A DNA stretch of 64,000 nt. Source: Sphingomonadales bacterium (GTDB lineage: Bacteria; Pseudomonadota; Alphaproteobacteria; Sphingomonadales; Sphingomonadaceae). A model generated the notes under the pieces. The model made no database searches. It worked only from the letters and a program-made list of their open reading frames with translations, and had not been told where the DNA came from. The translations under genes and the position numbers were made by a program. The stretch lies in contig JAFLDB010000004.1 of the NCBI GenBank assembly GCA_017302615.1, forward strand, positions 1 to 64,000. The letters are read 5' to 3'. Each line of letters begins with the position of its first letter. Position 1 is the stretch's first letter. Below are positions 1 through 8,655 of this stretch, piece by piece.

Positions 1-102
1 GCCAAGGACTTCGAGCAGACCATCGCATCGGCAACGGCATGGCTGTTCATAGCCTCGATCCAGCTCTTCGCACGCCGCATCGCAAGGCTATGAAATCACA
101 AT
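1..102 (+). pseudogene. C-terminal fragment of an IS5-type transposase
   Basis: The window opens inside an open frame that reads AKDFEQTIASATAWLFIASI and then ends QLFARRIARL at the TGA at 100-102. This resembles the C-terminal tail of IS5-family transposases, which commonly end with a FEQTIASA..WL.IA...L..RRIA pattern. Only 33 codons are visible because the rest lies left of the window, so whether the full element is intact is unknown. The family call is from memory of the motif and was not searched. Confidence 0.6.
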
Positions 103-706
103 GGATAATTTTGAATCAGACTCTCAGAGAACTACTCCCTGCTTTACCGAAACCAGGGCGTTGCACTTGCTTTCATAGGCTTCGCGACCATGGTACTGGC
201 CCTCAACAGGAAGCACCTCCTCGCAAGGCCCGCACAGCGCCGCATTTCCCTCGGGCGGACTGGGCAAAGCATGCGGCCTCTAAGTCGATAACCCTCTCTT
301 ACCCTGGTCGCGCTGATGGAACCTGTTCACTCTTGCCTATCCAACGAGAAAGGATCATGCGGTCTCCGTCGAAATCGAATGTGATCAGTGCCGCATAATC
401 GGTGGGCAGAGGAAAGGTCGCTCGAGATAGAAAATGACTCCCTAAACCTTCAAGATGCCTGATCTCGTTTGCATTCAGTGGCTGTGCCTCGATTGAGGCC
501 CTTATGCGGCGCTGAAGAGCAGGAGTAAGCATTTGCCTTAAATCTAGACGCTCCCAACTGAGTTTCAACGTTGAAGTCAGCTCCCAGCGTTATTATGCCG
601 GCGGAGAGCCATCCGCATCAGACTAGCCGCGCCGCCATCCTGCCTCAAGCTCGCGCTACCGCCAGCGCAGGTCGTGGTTGCGATTTGAACATAGGCGGCG
701 CTGGGC
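103..706. other. IS-flanking region with little coding support
   Basis: This stretch between the IS5-type tail and the aldolase remnant has lower GC than its neighbours. Apart from one possible 89-codon reading frame on the minus strand (299-568), I see no gene, RNA or regulatory site in it. The bases just after the transposase stop probably include the right end of the IS, but no partner end is in the window, so the boundary cannot be fixed. Confidence 0.4.
299..568 (-). CDS. small hypothetical protein, possibly a relic
   Basis: An 89-codon frame begins at a TTG codon (568) and encodes a hydrophilic protein with a central stretch reading FPLPTDYAALITFDFDGDR and a C-terminus ending ARPG. Its composition is believable for a real protein: mixed charged and aromatic residues and no long low-complexity tract. 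I do not recognise a family. A GGGAG lies upstream, but spaced too far for a convincing ribosome site. Because it lies between IS fragments, it may be the 3' part of a broken gene. It has no visible membrane segment or signal peptide. Confidence 0.3.
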   Translation of the reverse strand: MKLSWERLDLRQMLTPALQRRIRASIEAQPLNANEIRHLEGLGSHFLSRATFPLPTDYAALITFDFDGDRMILSRWIGKSEQVPSARPG

Positions 707-1642
707 CTAACCCTTTGCCTCCTCCAGCATATCCAGCGCAACATCGACGATCATGTCTTCCTGTCCGCCGACCATCTTGCGGCGGCCGAGTTCGACGAGG
801 ATCGAGCGGGTGTCGATGCCGTATTCGGCGCTGGCCTTTTCGGCGTGGCGCAGGAAGCTGGAGTAGACCCCGGCATAGCCAAGGGTGAGCGTCTCGCGGT
901 CAACCTGGACCGGGCGGTCCTGGAGCGGGCGGACCAGTTCCTCGGCCGCGTCCATCAGCGCGAAAAGGTCACAGCCGTGGTTCCAGCCCATCCGGTCGGC
1001 CGCGGCGATGAACACTTCGAGCGGGGCATTGCCTGCGCCAGCGCCCATCCCGGCAAGTGACGCATCGACCCGGATCGCCCCGCCCTGCACGGCAACGATG
1101 CTGTTGGCCACGCCAAGACTGAGGTTGTGGTGGGCGTGGACCCCGCGCTGGGTTTCGGGCTTCAGCACCCGGTCATAGGCGGCGAGGCGCGCGGCGTACT
1201 GGTCCATGGTCATGGCCCCGCCGCTGTCGGTGACATAGACGCACTGCGCGCCGTAATCTTCCATCAGCTTGGCCTGCCGGGCTAGGGCGTCAGGCTCGCT
1301 CATGTGGCTCATCATCAGGAAGCCGGAGACGTCCATGCCGAGGTTGCGCGCGGCCTCGATGTGCTGCTTCCATACGTCCGCCTCGGTGCAATGGGTCGCA
1401 ACCCGGACCGAGCGCACCCCCATCTCGTAGGCATGCTTCAGATCATGGACTGTGCCGATCCCCGGCAGCAGCAGCGTGGTCAGGACCGAGCGTTCCAGCA
1501 CTTCGGCCACGGCCCCGATCCAGTCCCAGTCTGTGTGCGCGCCAAAGCCGTAGTTGAAGCTGGAACCGGACAGGCCGTCGCCATGCGCCACCTCGATGGC
1601 ATCGACACCCGCCCGGTCGAGCGCCTTGGCAATCGCCTTAGC
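707..1642 (-). pseudogene. 4-hydroxy-2-oxovalerate aldolase, 5'-truncated by IS6
   Basis: The frame encodes about 311 residues of the DmpG/BphI/MhpE aldolase family. This enzyme splits 4-hydroxy-2-oxovalerate to pyruvate and acetaldehyde in meta-cleavage of aromatic compounds. Diagnostic blocks are [21 protein letters not shown], the metal-binding [13 protein letters not shown] region and the C-terminal domain ending LDMLEEAKG. Reading upstream of the first ATG (1591) the same frame continues as [18 protein letters not shown] until 1642, where the IS6 end starts. About 35 N-terminal residues, including the expected RDG catalytic/metal motif of the first barrel strand, are missing, so the product should be inactive. 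The acylating aldehyde dehydrogenase partner is not in the window. Confidence 0.8.
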
Positions 1643-1690
1643 GTTGTCAGGTTAACCCACCAAAGCTGCAGTGCGTCTTTGCGTGGTCAC

Positions 1691-2392
1691 TCAAGCGATT
1701 TCAGCAGACGCAACACGCCATTCCGCTAGGGCGGCGGCTCGATAATGGCGCAGAGTCTTACGGGAGACCAAGTGACGCTGGACGGCGAATGTGTTGTAAA
1801 TCGCGGAGTGGGTTGAGACGAAACGCTGGGCCTGGCCCTGGGACTTGAAGCGCTGCATCTTTCGCTCTCGTCGCCTGACCGGAAGGTGCGAGTTCTCGGC
1901 CCGGTTATTCTCCCGCAATCGACCGGGACGGTGCTTCTTGCGGCACCCAAGGGCCTTCAACGCTGCACCGTATGATGGCAATCCATCGGTGACGATCCGC
2001 TCAGGTGATGCGCCCTGGTTCTTGAGCAACTTTCTCAGCAGTTTGAGCGCGGATCGCTTGTCGCGCCGCTTCTGCACAAGAACGTCGAGAACCTCGCCTT
2101 CCTTGTCGACGGCCCGCCACATGAACATCCTTTCGCCGCCAATTCGAACCACCATCTCATCGAGATGCCAGACGCTGTCGCCACGCCCGCGAGCTTTGCG
2201 GATGTTCGCGGCGATAGCGGGTCCAAACTTGTTCGCCCAGCAGCGGACGGTCTCGTAAGTGACGTCGATGCCACGCTCGGCGAGCAGATCCTCGACATCC
2301 CTCAGGCTCATCGTGAAACGATAGTAGAGCCACACCGCATAACGGATCACATCCGGAGGGAACCGGTGCCGCTTGAAGCTGATCTGTCGCAT
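1691..2392 (-). CDS. IS6-family DDE transposase
   Basis: This 233-residue protein is full length for an IS6-type transposase (about 230-265 residues). The N-terminus FKRHRFPPDVIRYAVWLYYR and the following MSLRDVEDLLAERGIDVTY form the usual helix-turn-helix region. The catalytic triad is visible as the Asp in WHLDEMVVRIGG, the Asp in RIVTDGLPSYG and the Glu in NNRAENSH. The frame is intact from ATG at 2392 to the stop, so it could be active. It moves the host element by replicative cointegrate formation, which explains why adjacent regions show end duplications and deletions. Confidence 0.9.
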   Translation of the reverse strand: MRQISFKRHRFPPDVIRYAVWLYYRFTMSLRDVEDLLAERGIDVTYETVRCWANKFGPAIAANIRKARGRGDSVWHLDEMVVRIGGERMFMWRAVDKEGEVLDVLVQKRRDKRSALKLLRKLLKNQGASPERIVTDGLPSYGAALKALGCRKKHRPGRLRENNRAENSHLPVRRRERKMQRFKSQGQAQRFVSTHSAIYNTFAVQRHLVSRKTLRHYRAAALAEWRVASAEIA

Positions 2393-2428
2393 GATCCCCG
2401 CCTTACCAACAGAGACGGTTTCGCATTA
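2361..2428 (+). repeat. IS6 right-end segment, first copy of a direct repeat
   Basis: This 68-bp end of the IS6 element (transposase start region plus terminal bases) is repeated almost exactly at 2500-2568. The two differ by a small change just after the transposase start codon and by one A/G change (AACAGAGACGG versus AACGGAGACGG). Confidence 0.8.
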
Positions 2429-2438
2429 GACTGACAGC

Positions 2439-2647
2439 TCCCTTCGGTCATAACCGCAAGATTTTGCTGCAGGGCCTGCTGCCGGCCAATCGGCTTGCCA
2501 ACCGGTGCCGCTTGAAGCTGATCTGTCGCATGCCCGCCCGCCTTACCAACGGAGACGGTTTCGCATTAACCCCCCAGATCCGCTGATCAGGGCCCCAGGT
2601 CGGATTTGCGAGTTGACGCCGCCTTTGCCGTCCCGAACAATCCCCTC
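2439..2647. other. junction between IS6 and the nitrate island
   Basis: About 60 bp of unassigned sequence (2439-2499) separates the intact IS6 end from the orphan end at 2500-2568. The rest leads into the permease gene. I see no gene here. No promoter for the permease stands out. Confidence 0.5.
2500..2568 (+). repeat. Orphan IS6 right-end relic, second copy
   Basis: The 69-bp segment repeats the right end of the intact IS6 (2361-2428), including the reversed transposase start and the first codons, then stops at the bases GCATTA. What follows differs (AACCCCCCAG here, GACTGACAGC in the intact copy). It is therefore a remnant of a second, related IS6 copy in the same orientation. It marks the left edge of the nitrate island. 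Confidence 0.75.
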
Positions 2648-3379
2648 ATGATCGACCCGGTTCTCTTCGCTTGCCTGCTGCTGGCCGCCGCGGCGCTTTA
2701 TGCTGCCGTCGGCCATGGCGGGGCATCGGCCTATCTGGCCCTGATGGCTTTGGCGGGGTTCGCTCCGGAGCAAATGCGGCCGCTGGCGCTGGTGCTGAAC
2801 CTGTTCGTATCCGCCATTGCCTTCATCCAGTTCCGGCGGACCGGAGCTTTCGACCTGCGACTGTTCGCGCTGTTTGCGGTGGCAGCGATCCCGATGGCTT
2901 ACCTTGGCGGATCGATCGATCTGGGCGGCACCTGGCATCGCCGGCTGCTCGGGGCAGTGCTGATTGCTTCGGCAGCGGCGCTGGCCTTTCGCCCGAGGCT
3001 GGCCGAAACAGAGTCAACGCCGCCTGGCCCCGCAATTGCCTTGCCGACCGGCGGCGCGCTCGGCCTGATTGCCGGACTGACCGGCACAGGTGGCGGGATC
3101 TTTCTCAGCCCGTTGCTGGTGCTGATGCGCTGGGCCGAAGCGCGGACAGTTGCCGGAATCAGCGCGGCGTTCATCTTTTGCAATAGCGCCGCCGGCCTGC
3201 TTGGGCAGGGCGCGCAGCTTGGCTCCTTGCCGCCGGAAACGCCGCTCTATGTCGGCGCGGTGGTGGTTGGCGGGCTGCTGGGAAGCGGTCTCAGCGCCAC
3301 GTGGCTACCGCGCGTGGCGCTGGTCAGGCTGCTGGCGCTGGTTCTGGTGATTGCGGGAGCCAAGCTGCTTGCCACCTGA
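2648..3379 (+). CDS. TauE/SafE-family membrane permease
   Basis: This 243-residue, strongly hydrophobic protein has about eight predicted membrane spans. It shows the two-repeat pattern of the TauE/SafE anion exporter family: AAVGHGGASAYLALMAL in the first half and GLIAGLTGTGGGIFLSPLL in the second, each a G-rich re-entrant motif. I chose the ATG at 2648 (MIDPVLFACLL) because the first span begins directly after it; 14 extra upstream codons are polar and unlike the family. Members export sulfite, sulfoacetate or related anions, and the substrate here is not evident. It overlaps mobA by 29 bases. Confidence 0.8.
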   Translation: MIDPVLFACLLLAAAALYAAVGHGGASAYLALMALAGFAPEQMRPLALVLNLFVSAIAFIQFRRTGAFDLRLFALFAVAAIPMAYLGGSIDLGGTWHRRLLGAVLIASAAALAFRPRLAETESTPPGPAIALPTGGALGLIAGLTGTGGGIFLSPLLVLMRWAEARTVAGISAAFIFCNSAAGLLGQGAQLGSLPPETPLYVGAVVVGGLLGSGLSATWLPRVALVRLLALVLVIAGAKLLAT

Positions 3380-3962
3380 CCCGCCCCTGATCGTGATCGC
3401 CGCCGGGGGAGACGGATCCCGGATCGGCGGAGGTAAGCCGGCGCGCCTGCTGGGCGGGCAGCGGCTGATCGACCGTATGGTTGCCTGGGCCATGCGGCAC
3501 AGCGATGCCGTGGCTCTGGCAGTGCGGGAGGGAACCGGCGATTGGGGCACGGGCCTGCCCGTACTGATCGATGCGCATACCGGGATCGGCCCGATCAGCG
3601 CGCTCGCCAGCACGATGCAGGAAGGGCATCGATTGCAGCGCGAGACGGTGCTGCTGATCGGCTGCGATCTGCCGTTCCTGCCGGACGATTTGATACCCCG
3701 GCTGCGGGCGGCGCTGGCTGATCATGCCGCGGCGCTGCCGGTCAGCGCCGGGCGGTTGCATCCGATGGCAGCGCTGTGGCGCTGTGATCCGGAGCACCTT
3801 GAGCAATGGATCGCAGGTGGCGGACAATCGCTGTGGCGCTATGCCAGAGAGGCCGGCATGGCCGAAGTCACCTGGGATGAAACGCCTGATCCCTATGCCA
3901 ACGTAAACGATGCGCAAGCCCTGGCAGCGGCCGAGCAGCGGCTCAGAATGGCAGAGCGCTGA
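3351..3962 (+). CDS. mobA: Molybdenum cofactor guanylyltransferase
   Basis: MobA attaches GMP to molybdopterin to make the guanine dinucleotide form that NarG-type enzymes need. The nucleotide-binding loop reads VIAAGGDGSRIGGGKPARLLGG, a slightly relaxed version of the usual LAGGxSxRMGxDK. Later blocks GIGPISALAST, LLIGCDLPFLP and the C-terminal PDPYANVNDAQAL are typical; the last is the family's NxNTPED-like tail. The start is TTG at 3351, inside the permease gene; TTG at 3369 is an alternative. The 3' end overlaps the convergent moeA by 20 bases. Its presence beside narG matches the cofactor need of nitrate reductase. Confidence 0.88.
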   Translation: MREPSCLPPDPPLIVIAAGGDGSRIGGGKPARLLGGQRLIDRMVAWAMRHSDAVALAVREGTGDWGTGLPVLIDAHTGIGPISALASTMQEGHRLQRETVLLIGCDLPFLPDDLIPRLRAALADHAAALPVSAGRLHPMAALWRCDPEHLEQWIAGGGQSLWRYAREAGMAEVTWDETPDPYANVNDAQALAAAEQRLRMAER

Positions 3963-5127
3963 CCAGGTCTCCTGCCGCCCGTTCGGGCTGACCGGACGGA
4001 CAGCGGATCAGCCAGTCGGCTTCGGCCAGCGCCCCTTGCGCGCCGCTGTCCTGGTTGCCGAGCGGGGTCAGCCCGGCCTCGTCCCAACGCGCCCGCACAA
4101 ACGTCTCTCGCCCGCCCGTCCCGCCGAGTGGAGTGGCCAGTGGAAGATTGCGCCAGTGCAGTACCGCGCCCGCCGGCTGGCCCTGCAGACGGGCGAGCAG
4201 CGGCAGCAGGAACAGCCGCGCCGTGACCATCGCAGAGGTCGGATTGCCGGGCAGCCCCACCACCCACTTGCCGCGCGCCCGGCCCAGCCAGACCGGCTTG
4301 CCGGGCTTGATCGCTACCTTGGCAAAGACCAGTTCAAGACCGTGAGCGGCAAACATGGGCTTGGCGAAATCACGTTCACCAACAGACGCGCCGCCGGTGA
4401 CGATCACCAGATCGGCTGTGGTCAAAGCCGCACCGGCAGCAGCTTCCAGTGCGGGCAGATCGTCAAGGCCGATGGTCCGGCCAACGACGCTTGCGCCCGC
4501 CTGCTCGATCAGCGCGGCAACGCCGTGGGTGACGCTTTCGGGAATAGCATCGGCGTGCAAATGCGCTTCGCCGGGCGGGGCGAGTTCGTCTCCAGTCCCG
4601 ATGATGGAGACGCGCGGCCGCATTGCGACCGTCAGGCGGGCTTCATCGGCAGCCGCCGCGGCGATGATCGCGCGCGGCGTCAGCCGGGTTCCGGCACCGA
4701 GCAAAAGGTCTCCTGCGGCAAAGTCGCTCCCCGCCGCACGAACATGCCAGCCGGGCCCATAACCCTCCGCAAAGCGCACCCGTTCACCATCGCGGCTGGC
4801 GTATTCCTGCATGATGCAGCGGTCCGCCCCGGCGGGCATCGGCGCACCGGTGAAGATCCGCACGGCCTGACCTGCCGCGACTACACCGGAGAAGCCTTCT
4901 CCCGCGCGGCTTTCGCCCACCACCTGCAGCGCTTCGCCCGGCCGGGTCGCGGCATCAATCACGGCATAGCCATCCATCGCCGCCACGGCGACGCGCGGCG
5001 CGGCGCTGCGGGCGTGGAGTGGTTGGGCGAGAACACGGCCCGCCGCTTTGGCAAGCGCCACATCCTCGGTGCCGAGAAGGGCAGCGTTCGCCTCGATCAA
5101 GGCAATCGCTTCGTCAAACGAGATCAT
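3943..5127 (-). CDS. moeA: Molybdopterin molybdenumtransferase
   Basis: MoeA inserts molybdate into adenylylated molybdopterin. The protein has 394 residues, normal for the family. Landmarks are the N-terminal [18 protein letters not shown], the [10 protein letters not shown] block, the [20 protein letters not shown] segment, [15 protein letters not shown] and [15 protein letters not shown], followed by [21 protein letters not shown] chose the ATG at 5127, which overlaps the moaC stop as ATGA and so points to translational coupling. It is the last gene of the narK-to-moeA operon. Confidence 0.95.
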   Translation of the reverse strand: MISFDEAIALIEANAALLGTEDVALAKAAGRVLAQPLHARSAAPRVAVAAMDGYAVIDAATRPGEALQVVGESRAGEGFSGVVAAGQAVRIFTGAPMPAGADRCIMQEYASRDGERVRFAEGYGPGWHVRAAGSDFAAGDLLLGAGTRLTPRAIIAAAAADEARLTVAMRPRVSIIGTGDELAPPGEAHLHADAIPESVTHGVAALIEQAGASVVGRTIGLDDLPALEAAAGAALTTADLVIVTGGASVGERDFAKPMFAAHGLELVFAKVAIKPGKPVWLGRARGKWVVGLPGNPTSAMVTARLFLLPLLARLQGQPAGAVLHWRNLPLATPLGGTGGRETFVRARWDEAGLTPLGNQDSGAQGALAEADWLIRCPSGQPERAAGDLVSALPF

Positions 5128-5600
5128 TCGGCGGTCCATTCGCCCGAGCGGCCGCCGGACTTGGCCGTGACCCGGATCGCGCCGATGGTCATGCCCTTGT
5201 CCACGGCCTTGAGCATGTCGAACAAGGTCAGCGCGGCGACCGAAACCGCGGTCAGCGCCTCCATTTCCACCCCGGTTTGTCCGCTGGTCCGCACTTCGGC
5301 ACGCAAGGTGAAGCCGGGCAGGGTATCGTCGATCCCGATATCGACCACCACTTGCGACAGCGCGAGCGAATGGCACAATGGAATCAGGTCGGCGGTGCGC
5401 TTGGCGGCCATCACACCGGCCAGTTCGGCGGTGGCGATCACGCTGCCCTTGGGCGTGGTTCCGGCCCGCACAGCGGCAAGCGTTTCCGCCTCGCAGCGCA
5501 GTTCGCCGCGCGCTTCGGCCCGGCGGCTGGTGACGGACTTGTCGCCCACATCGACCATCCGCGCCCGGCCTTCGCCATCAAGATGCGAAAGCCCGGTCAT
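5124..5600 (-). CDS. moaC: Cyclic pyranopterin monophosphate synthase
   Basis: MoaC acts with MoaA to turn GTP into cyclic pyranopterin monophosphate. The 158-residue protein starts [19 protein letters not shown] and carries [20 protein letters not shown], which holds the catalytic Lys and His region, then [20 protein letters not shown] and [10 protein letters not shown]. Length and motifs are typical. Its start overlaps the moaB stop by four bases, and its stop overlaps moeA. Confidence 0.97.
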   Translation of the reverse strand: MTGLSHLDGEGRARMVDVGDKSVTSRRAEARGELRCEAETLAAVRAGTTPKGSVIATAELAGVMAAKRTADLIPLCHSLALSQVVVDIGIDDTLPGFTLRAEVRTSGQTGVEMEALTAVSVAALTLFDMLKAVDKGMTIGAIRVTAKSGGRSGEWTAE

Positions 5601-6133
5601 GCGCAGACATCCCGCAGGCGCGGCAGCTGTCCCGCAATCGAGCAGGGGCGATAGCGGCTGTCGAATTCCTGCCCCAGGACCAGATCCCAGGCATCGCGGC
5701 AGGCCCCGGTCGATCCGGGCACGCAGAAGATGAAAGTATCTTCCGCCTGTCCGGCAAAGGCACGCGATTGCAGGGTGGATACGCCGATCGTGCCCATGCT
5801 GGCCTGATGAAACACCACGCTGAAACCGTCCATCACCCGCCGCAGCAGCGGCATGACCGCTTCGGGCGTGACATCGCGCGGGGTAAAGCCCGTGCCGCCG
5901 GTGCTGACCACGATATCGACCGCCGGATCGGCGACCCAGGCGCGCATCTGACTGCGAATGGCCTCGACATCGTCGGTCACGATGGCCCGCGCGGCCAGGT
6001 TATGGCCCGCAGCCGTCAGCCGGTCGGCCAGCAAGGCACCGGACGTGTCGGTTTCCATGGTCCGGGTGTCGGACACGGTGAGAACCGCGATGTTGAGTGG
6101 GTGGAAGGGCAGGCTTGCATCAATTCCGGGCAT
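5597..6133 (-). CDS. moaB: Molybdopterin adenylyltransferase-type MoaB
   Basis: The 178-residue protein belongs to the MogA/MoaB family, which adenylylates molybdopterin before molybdenum insertion. Motifs include [20 protein letters not shown] at the N-terminus, the [19 protein letters not shown] nucleotide-binding block and the VFCVPGS-like [17 protein letters not shown] segment. I chose the ATG at 6133 ([10 protein letters not shown]); longer starts add an arginine- and proline-rich stretch foreign to the family. It sits between moaE and moaC in the operon. Confidence 0.92.
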   Translation of the reverse strand: MPGIDASLPFHPLNIAVLTVSDTRTMETDTSGALLADRLTAAGHNLAARAIVTDDVEAIRSQMRAWVADPAVDIVVSTGGTGFTPRDVTPEAVMPLLRRVMDGFSVVFHQASMGTIGVSTLQSRAFAGQAEDTFIFCVPGSTGACRDAWDLVLGQEFDSRYRPCSIAGQLPRLRDVCA

Positions 6134-6137
6134 GGGT

Positions 6138-6608
6138 TCAGTCCTGTTTCGCGGTCCAGCGGGCAAGGTCGGCCTGGTCGGCCTCGGTCGGTTCGATCCA
6201 GCGGCTGCCGTCGGGTCCGTCCTCACGCTTCCAGAACACGGCTTCGGTCTTGAGACGGTCCATCAGGTAGTCCGCCGCCTCGAAGGCCGCGCGGCGGTGA
6301 GCCGAAGCGGTGGCGACAAAGACGATCGCCTCGCCGGGCCGGATCGCACCGCAGCGGTGGACGACATGGCTGCGGGTGATATTGAAGCGGGCATGGGCAT
6401 CGGCAGCAATTGACTGCATCGAAGCCAGAGTGACCCCGCGATAGCTTTCCAGCACCAGCGCCGCCACCGGCCGGCCATCCTTTGCCGCGCCGCGCGCATG
6501 GCCGGTAAAGCTGACGACCGCACCCTCGCCATCGAGCGAGGCGGTGAACGCCGCCAGACGCGCCGCGGGATCGAAACCCGCTTCGGTCAGTTCGACGTGG
6601 CTGGTCAT
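6138..6608 (-). CDS. moaE: Molybdopterin synthase catalytic subunit
   Basis: MoaE uses sulfur carried by MoaD to convert cyclic pyranopterin monophosphate to molybdopterin. The 156-residue sequence has the family blocks GAVVSFTGHARG, LVLESYRGVT, RCGAIRPGEAIVFVATASAHR and the catalytic lysine segment DRLKTEAVFWKRE. Its start overlaps the end of moaD by four bases, so the two synthase subunits are translationally coupled. Confidence 0.95.
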   Translation of the reverse strand: MTSHVELTEAGFDPAARLAAFTASLDGEGAVVSFTGHARGAAKDGRPVAALVLESYRGVTLASMQSIAADAHARFNITRSHVVHRCGAIRPGEAIVFVATASAHRRAAFEAADYLMDRLKTEAVFWKREDGPDGSRWIEPTEADQADLARWTAKQD

Positions 6609-6865
6609 CCGCCCGAAACCGGTGGAAACAGTGCAACCTGATCGCCAGGGCGAACAACAGTGGCAGGCGGGACGATCGTTTCATTGACACATGCGCGGAT
6701 CCGGCCCCGGCCCAGCGCATCCCCCAGCACCGGGTAGACATCGCCAAGCGCGGTCAGCAGCGCGGCAACGGGCAGCCCGGCCTCGGGGAGGTCTAGATCG
6801 ACTTCGCGGCCGCAGGCCTCGGCAAGCCGTCCGCAAAGTTCGATCCGCAGTGTGGTGCTGGCCAT
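6605..6865 (-). CDS. moaD: Molybdopterin synthase sulfur carrier subunit
   Basis: This 86-residue ubiquitin-like protein ends with the diagnostic GG (VALFPPVSGG), whose C-terminal glycine is thiocarboxylated to donate sulfur. The ATG at 6865 (MASTTLRIELCG) gives the usual size of about 80-90 residues; twelve more codons upstream lie within moaA's stop region and are unlikely. It starts one base after the moaA stop and overlaps moaE. Confidence 0.93.
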   Translation of the reverse strand: MASTTLRIELCGRLAEACGREVDLDLPEAGLPVAALLTALGDVYPVLGDALGRGRIRACVNETIVPPATVVRPGDQVALFPPVSGG

Positions 6866-6866
6866 G

Positions 6867-7853
6867 CTATCCTCCGATCGACGCCAGGTGCGGCGTGCCA
6901 CCGCTGTTGCCCTCGTGCAAGCGGTGGGCAGGTGCCTTCGTGGCGGTCAAGGCGGCAATCCGGGCGACCAGCGCATCGTGCTGGCCATCATCCTGCAGCA
7001 GCGGGCGCAGATCGATCCCATGATCACCGAAAAGGCAAAGGTGCAGCTTGCCCCGGGCCGAGACGCGCAGGCGATTGCAGGTGGCGCAAAAGTCCTTGGC
7101 ATAGGGTGCGATGATGCCGATCTGCCCCGCGCGGCCCGGCTGGGCATAGACCACGGCCGGCCCGGCCCCTGCCTCACGCGGCAGGGCCTGCCAGCCAAGC
7201 GTCGCCAGCTTCGCGGCGATCTCCGCCCCGGCCAGATGGTGCCGCTCGAAGAATGCCGGGTTGTCATTCGTACGCATCACCTCGATGAAGCGCAGCGCCA
7301 GATCGTGCTGCTGCACAAAGGCGATGAAGGCGTCCAACTCGTCATCGTTGACCCCGCGCATCAGTACGCTGTTGAGCTTGATCGAAGTGATCCCGGCCAG
7401 CCTTGCGGCGGCAATCCCGTCCAGCACTTCGCCCAGCCGGGCATGACCGGTGATCGCGGCAAACCGGGCCGGATCGAGCGAATCGATGCTGACATTCAGC
7501 GCCGAGATCCCGGCGGCGGCATAGTCCGCCGCGCGGCTTGCCAGGCGGTAGCCGTTGGTGGTCATCGCCAGCTTGCGGATCCCCGGCGTGGCGGCAACCG
7601 TGCGGGCAATGTCGAGCAACTCCGGGCGCAGGCTCGGCTCTCCGCCGGTCAGCCGCACTTTCCAAAGGCCCAGCTTCGCAAAGGCCGCGATCAGCCGCCC
7701 GATTTCCCGGACCGTCAGGTTGGCCGGCAATCCCGCCTGCTTGCGATAGCCATCGGGCAGGCAATAGGAACAGCGGAAGTTGCAGACATCGGTCAGCGAC
7801 AGGCGCAGGTATTCAAAGCGGCGGCCATGGCCATCGGTGAGCGGCTCAAACAT
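6867..7853 (-). CDS. moaA: GTP 3',8-cyclase (radical SAM)
   Basis: MoaA makes 3',8-cyclo-GTP, the first step of molybdopterin synthesis. The 328-residue protein shows the radical-SAM cluster CNFRCSYC near residue 25, LTGGEPSLRPEL, and the C-terminal cluster region FCATCNRLRVSARGKLHLCL with its third cysteine. It ends ASIGG, and the terminal double glycine is required in this enzyme. The ATG at 7853 lies one base after the stop of the upstream isomerase gene. Placing moaA directly behind narI ties cofactor supply to nitrate reductase expression. Confidence 0.96.
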   Translation of the reverse strand: MFEPLTDGHGRRFEYLRLSLTDVCNFRCSYCLPDGYRKQAGLPANLTVREIGRLIAAFAKLGLWKVRLTGGEPSLRPELLDIARTVAATPGIRKLAMTTNGYRLASRAADYAAAGISALNVSIDSLDPARFAAITGHARLGEVLDGIAAARLAGITSIKLNSVLMRGVNDDELDAFIAFVQQHDLALRFIEVMRTNDNPAFFERHHLAGAEIAAKLATLGWQALPREAGAGPAVVYAQPGRAGQIGIIAPYAKDFCATCNRLRVSARGKLHLCLFGDHGIDLRPLLQDDGQHDALVARIAALTATKAPAHRLHEGNSGGTPHLASIGG

Positions 7854-7854
7854 T

Positions 7855-8655
7855 CTATTGCACCATGGCCCCTTCAGCCCCGGCAATGGCCACCCCGCTG
7901 ACCCCGGCCTGCCCGGCCAGGATCGCGATGTACTGGGCCACAGCCCGGCGATAACTCGCCTCTTCAAGATAGCCGGCAATCGCGTCTTGCACCGCCTCGA
8001 ACGGCAATTGCCGCCCTTCGGCCCGGCGGCCCGAGCGGATTACATGGACCCCGAAGCGGGTCTTGACCGGCTGGGTGCAGATCGTGTGCTCCGGCAGGGC
8101 AAACAACGCTTCCTCGAACGGCTTGACCATCAGCCCCGGCCCGACCTGCCCCAGATTGCCGCCCTGCTCGCGCGATGGGCAGGCAGAACGGGCGCGGGCG
8201 AGTTCGGCGAAGCGGTCCGGCTCGGCCTGCAATTGCCGGATCAAGGTGCGGGCATCGCCGGTGGCCAGACCCATGGCGAATTCATCCGCCGGATCGGCCT
8301 CGATCAGGATGTGCGCCGCCTCGACCAGCATCGGCGTGGCGAAACGATCACGATGCATGTCATAGAAACGTCGGCAGGCGGCTTCGTCCGCTTCCGGAAC
8401 GCGCACTTCCTGCTCCAGCAGGGCGTCGATCCGGGCGTCTTCCTCGGTCAGCGGGCGTCCATCCGGATCGAGCCGTTCGTCCCCGGCGATGCCCAGCCGC
8501 TCCGCCTCGTCCAGCAGCAACTGGCGGACGGCCAGGGCCTCTGCCGCGGCGTTCCAGGCCGCTGCGGCATCGGGGGCGGGATGGTGCTGGGCTTCCGCCG
8601 CGATGGCCTCGGCGGGGATTTCCCGCCCGCCGACAATGACTGGTTCAGCATTCAT
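7855..8655 (-). CDS. PpiC-type peptidyl-prolyl isomerase in the nar operon
   Basis: The 266-residue protein has a parvulin domain from about residue 108 to 208: MLVEAAHILIEADP, RFAELARARSACPSREQGGNLG, and the end block FGVHVIRSGRR. A helical N-terminal arm precedes it. No signal peptide is visible, so it probably acts in the cytoplasm, unlike the periplasmic SurA/PrsA types. It overlaps narI by four bases and abuts moaA, which suggests a role in folding or assembly of the Nar complex. That role is inferred from position only. Confidence 0.85.
   Translation of the reverse strand: MNAEPVIVGGREIPAEAIAAEAQHHPAPDAAAAWNAAAEALAVRQLLLDEAERLGIAGDERLDPDGRPLTEEDARIDALLEQEVRVPEADEAACRRFYDMHRDRFATPMLVEAAHILIEADPADEFAMGLATGDARTLIRQLQAEPDRFAELARARSACPSREQGGNLGQVGPGLMVKPFEEALFALPEHTICTQPVKTRFGVHVIRSGRRAEGRQLPFEAVQDAIAGYLEEASYRRAVAQYIAILAGQAGVSGVAIAGAEGAMVQ

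Larger units (their letters stand above)
1643..2438 (-). mobile_element. IS6-family insertion sequence, 796 bp
   Basis: The element carries one transposase gene. Its ends are imperfect inverted repeats: the left end begins GTTGTCAGGTTAA (1643-1655), and the right end read inward begins GCTGTCAGTCTAA (2438-2426), so 10 of 13 bases agree. The length fits IS6-family elements. The 8 bases outside each end (1635-1642 and 2439-2446) do not match, so no target duplication is visible. This agrees with a cointegrate or a deletion next to the element rather than a simple insertion. The left end cuts the aldolase gene. End positions are inferred from the repeat pairing only. Confidence 0.65.

Noticed and set aside
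39..398. 119-codon plus-strand frame near the left end
   Set aside because: It begins inside the IS5 transposase tail in another frame and has no recognisable features.
3910..5733. 607-codon plus-strand open frame over moeA and moaC
   Set aside because: It is the reverse-strand shadow of well recognised moeA and moaC, with arginine-, proline- and glycine-rich composition and no family match.
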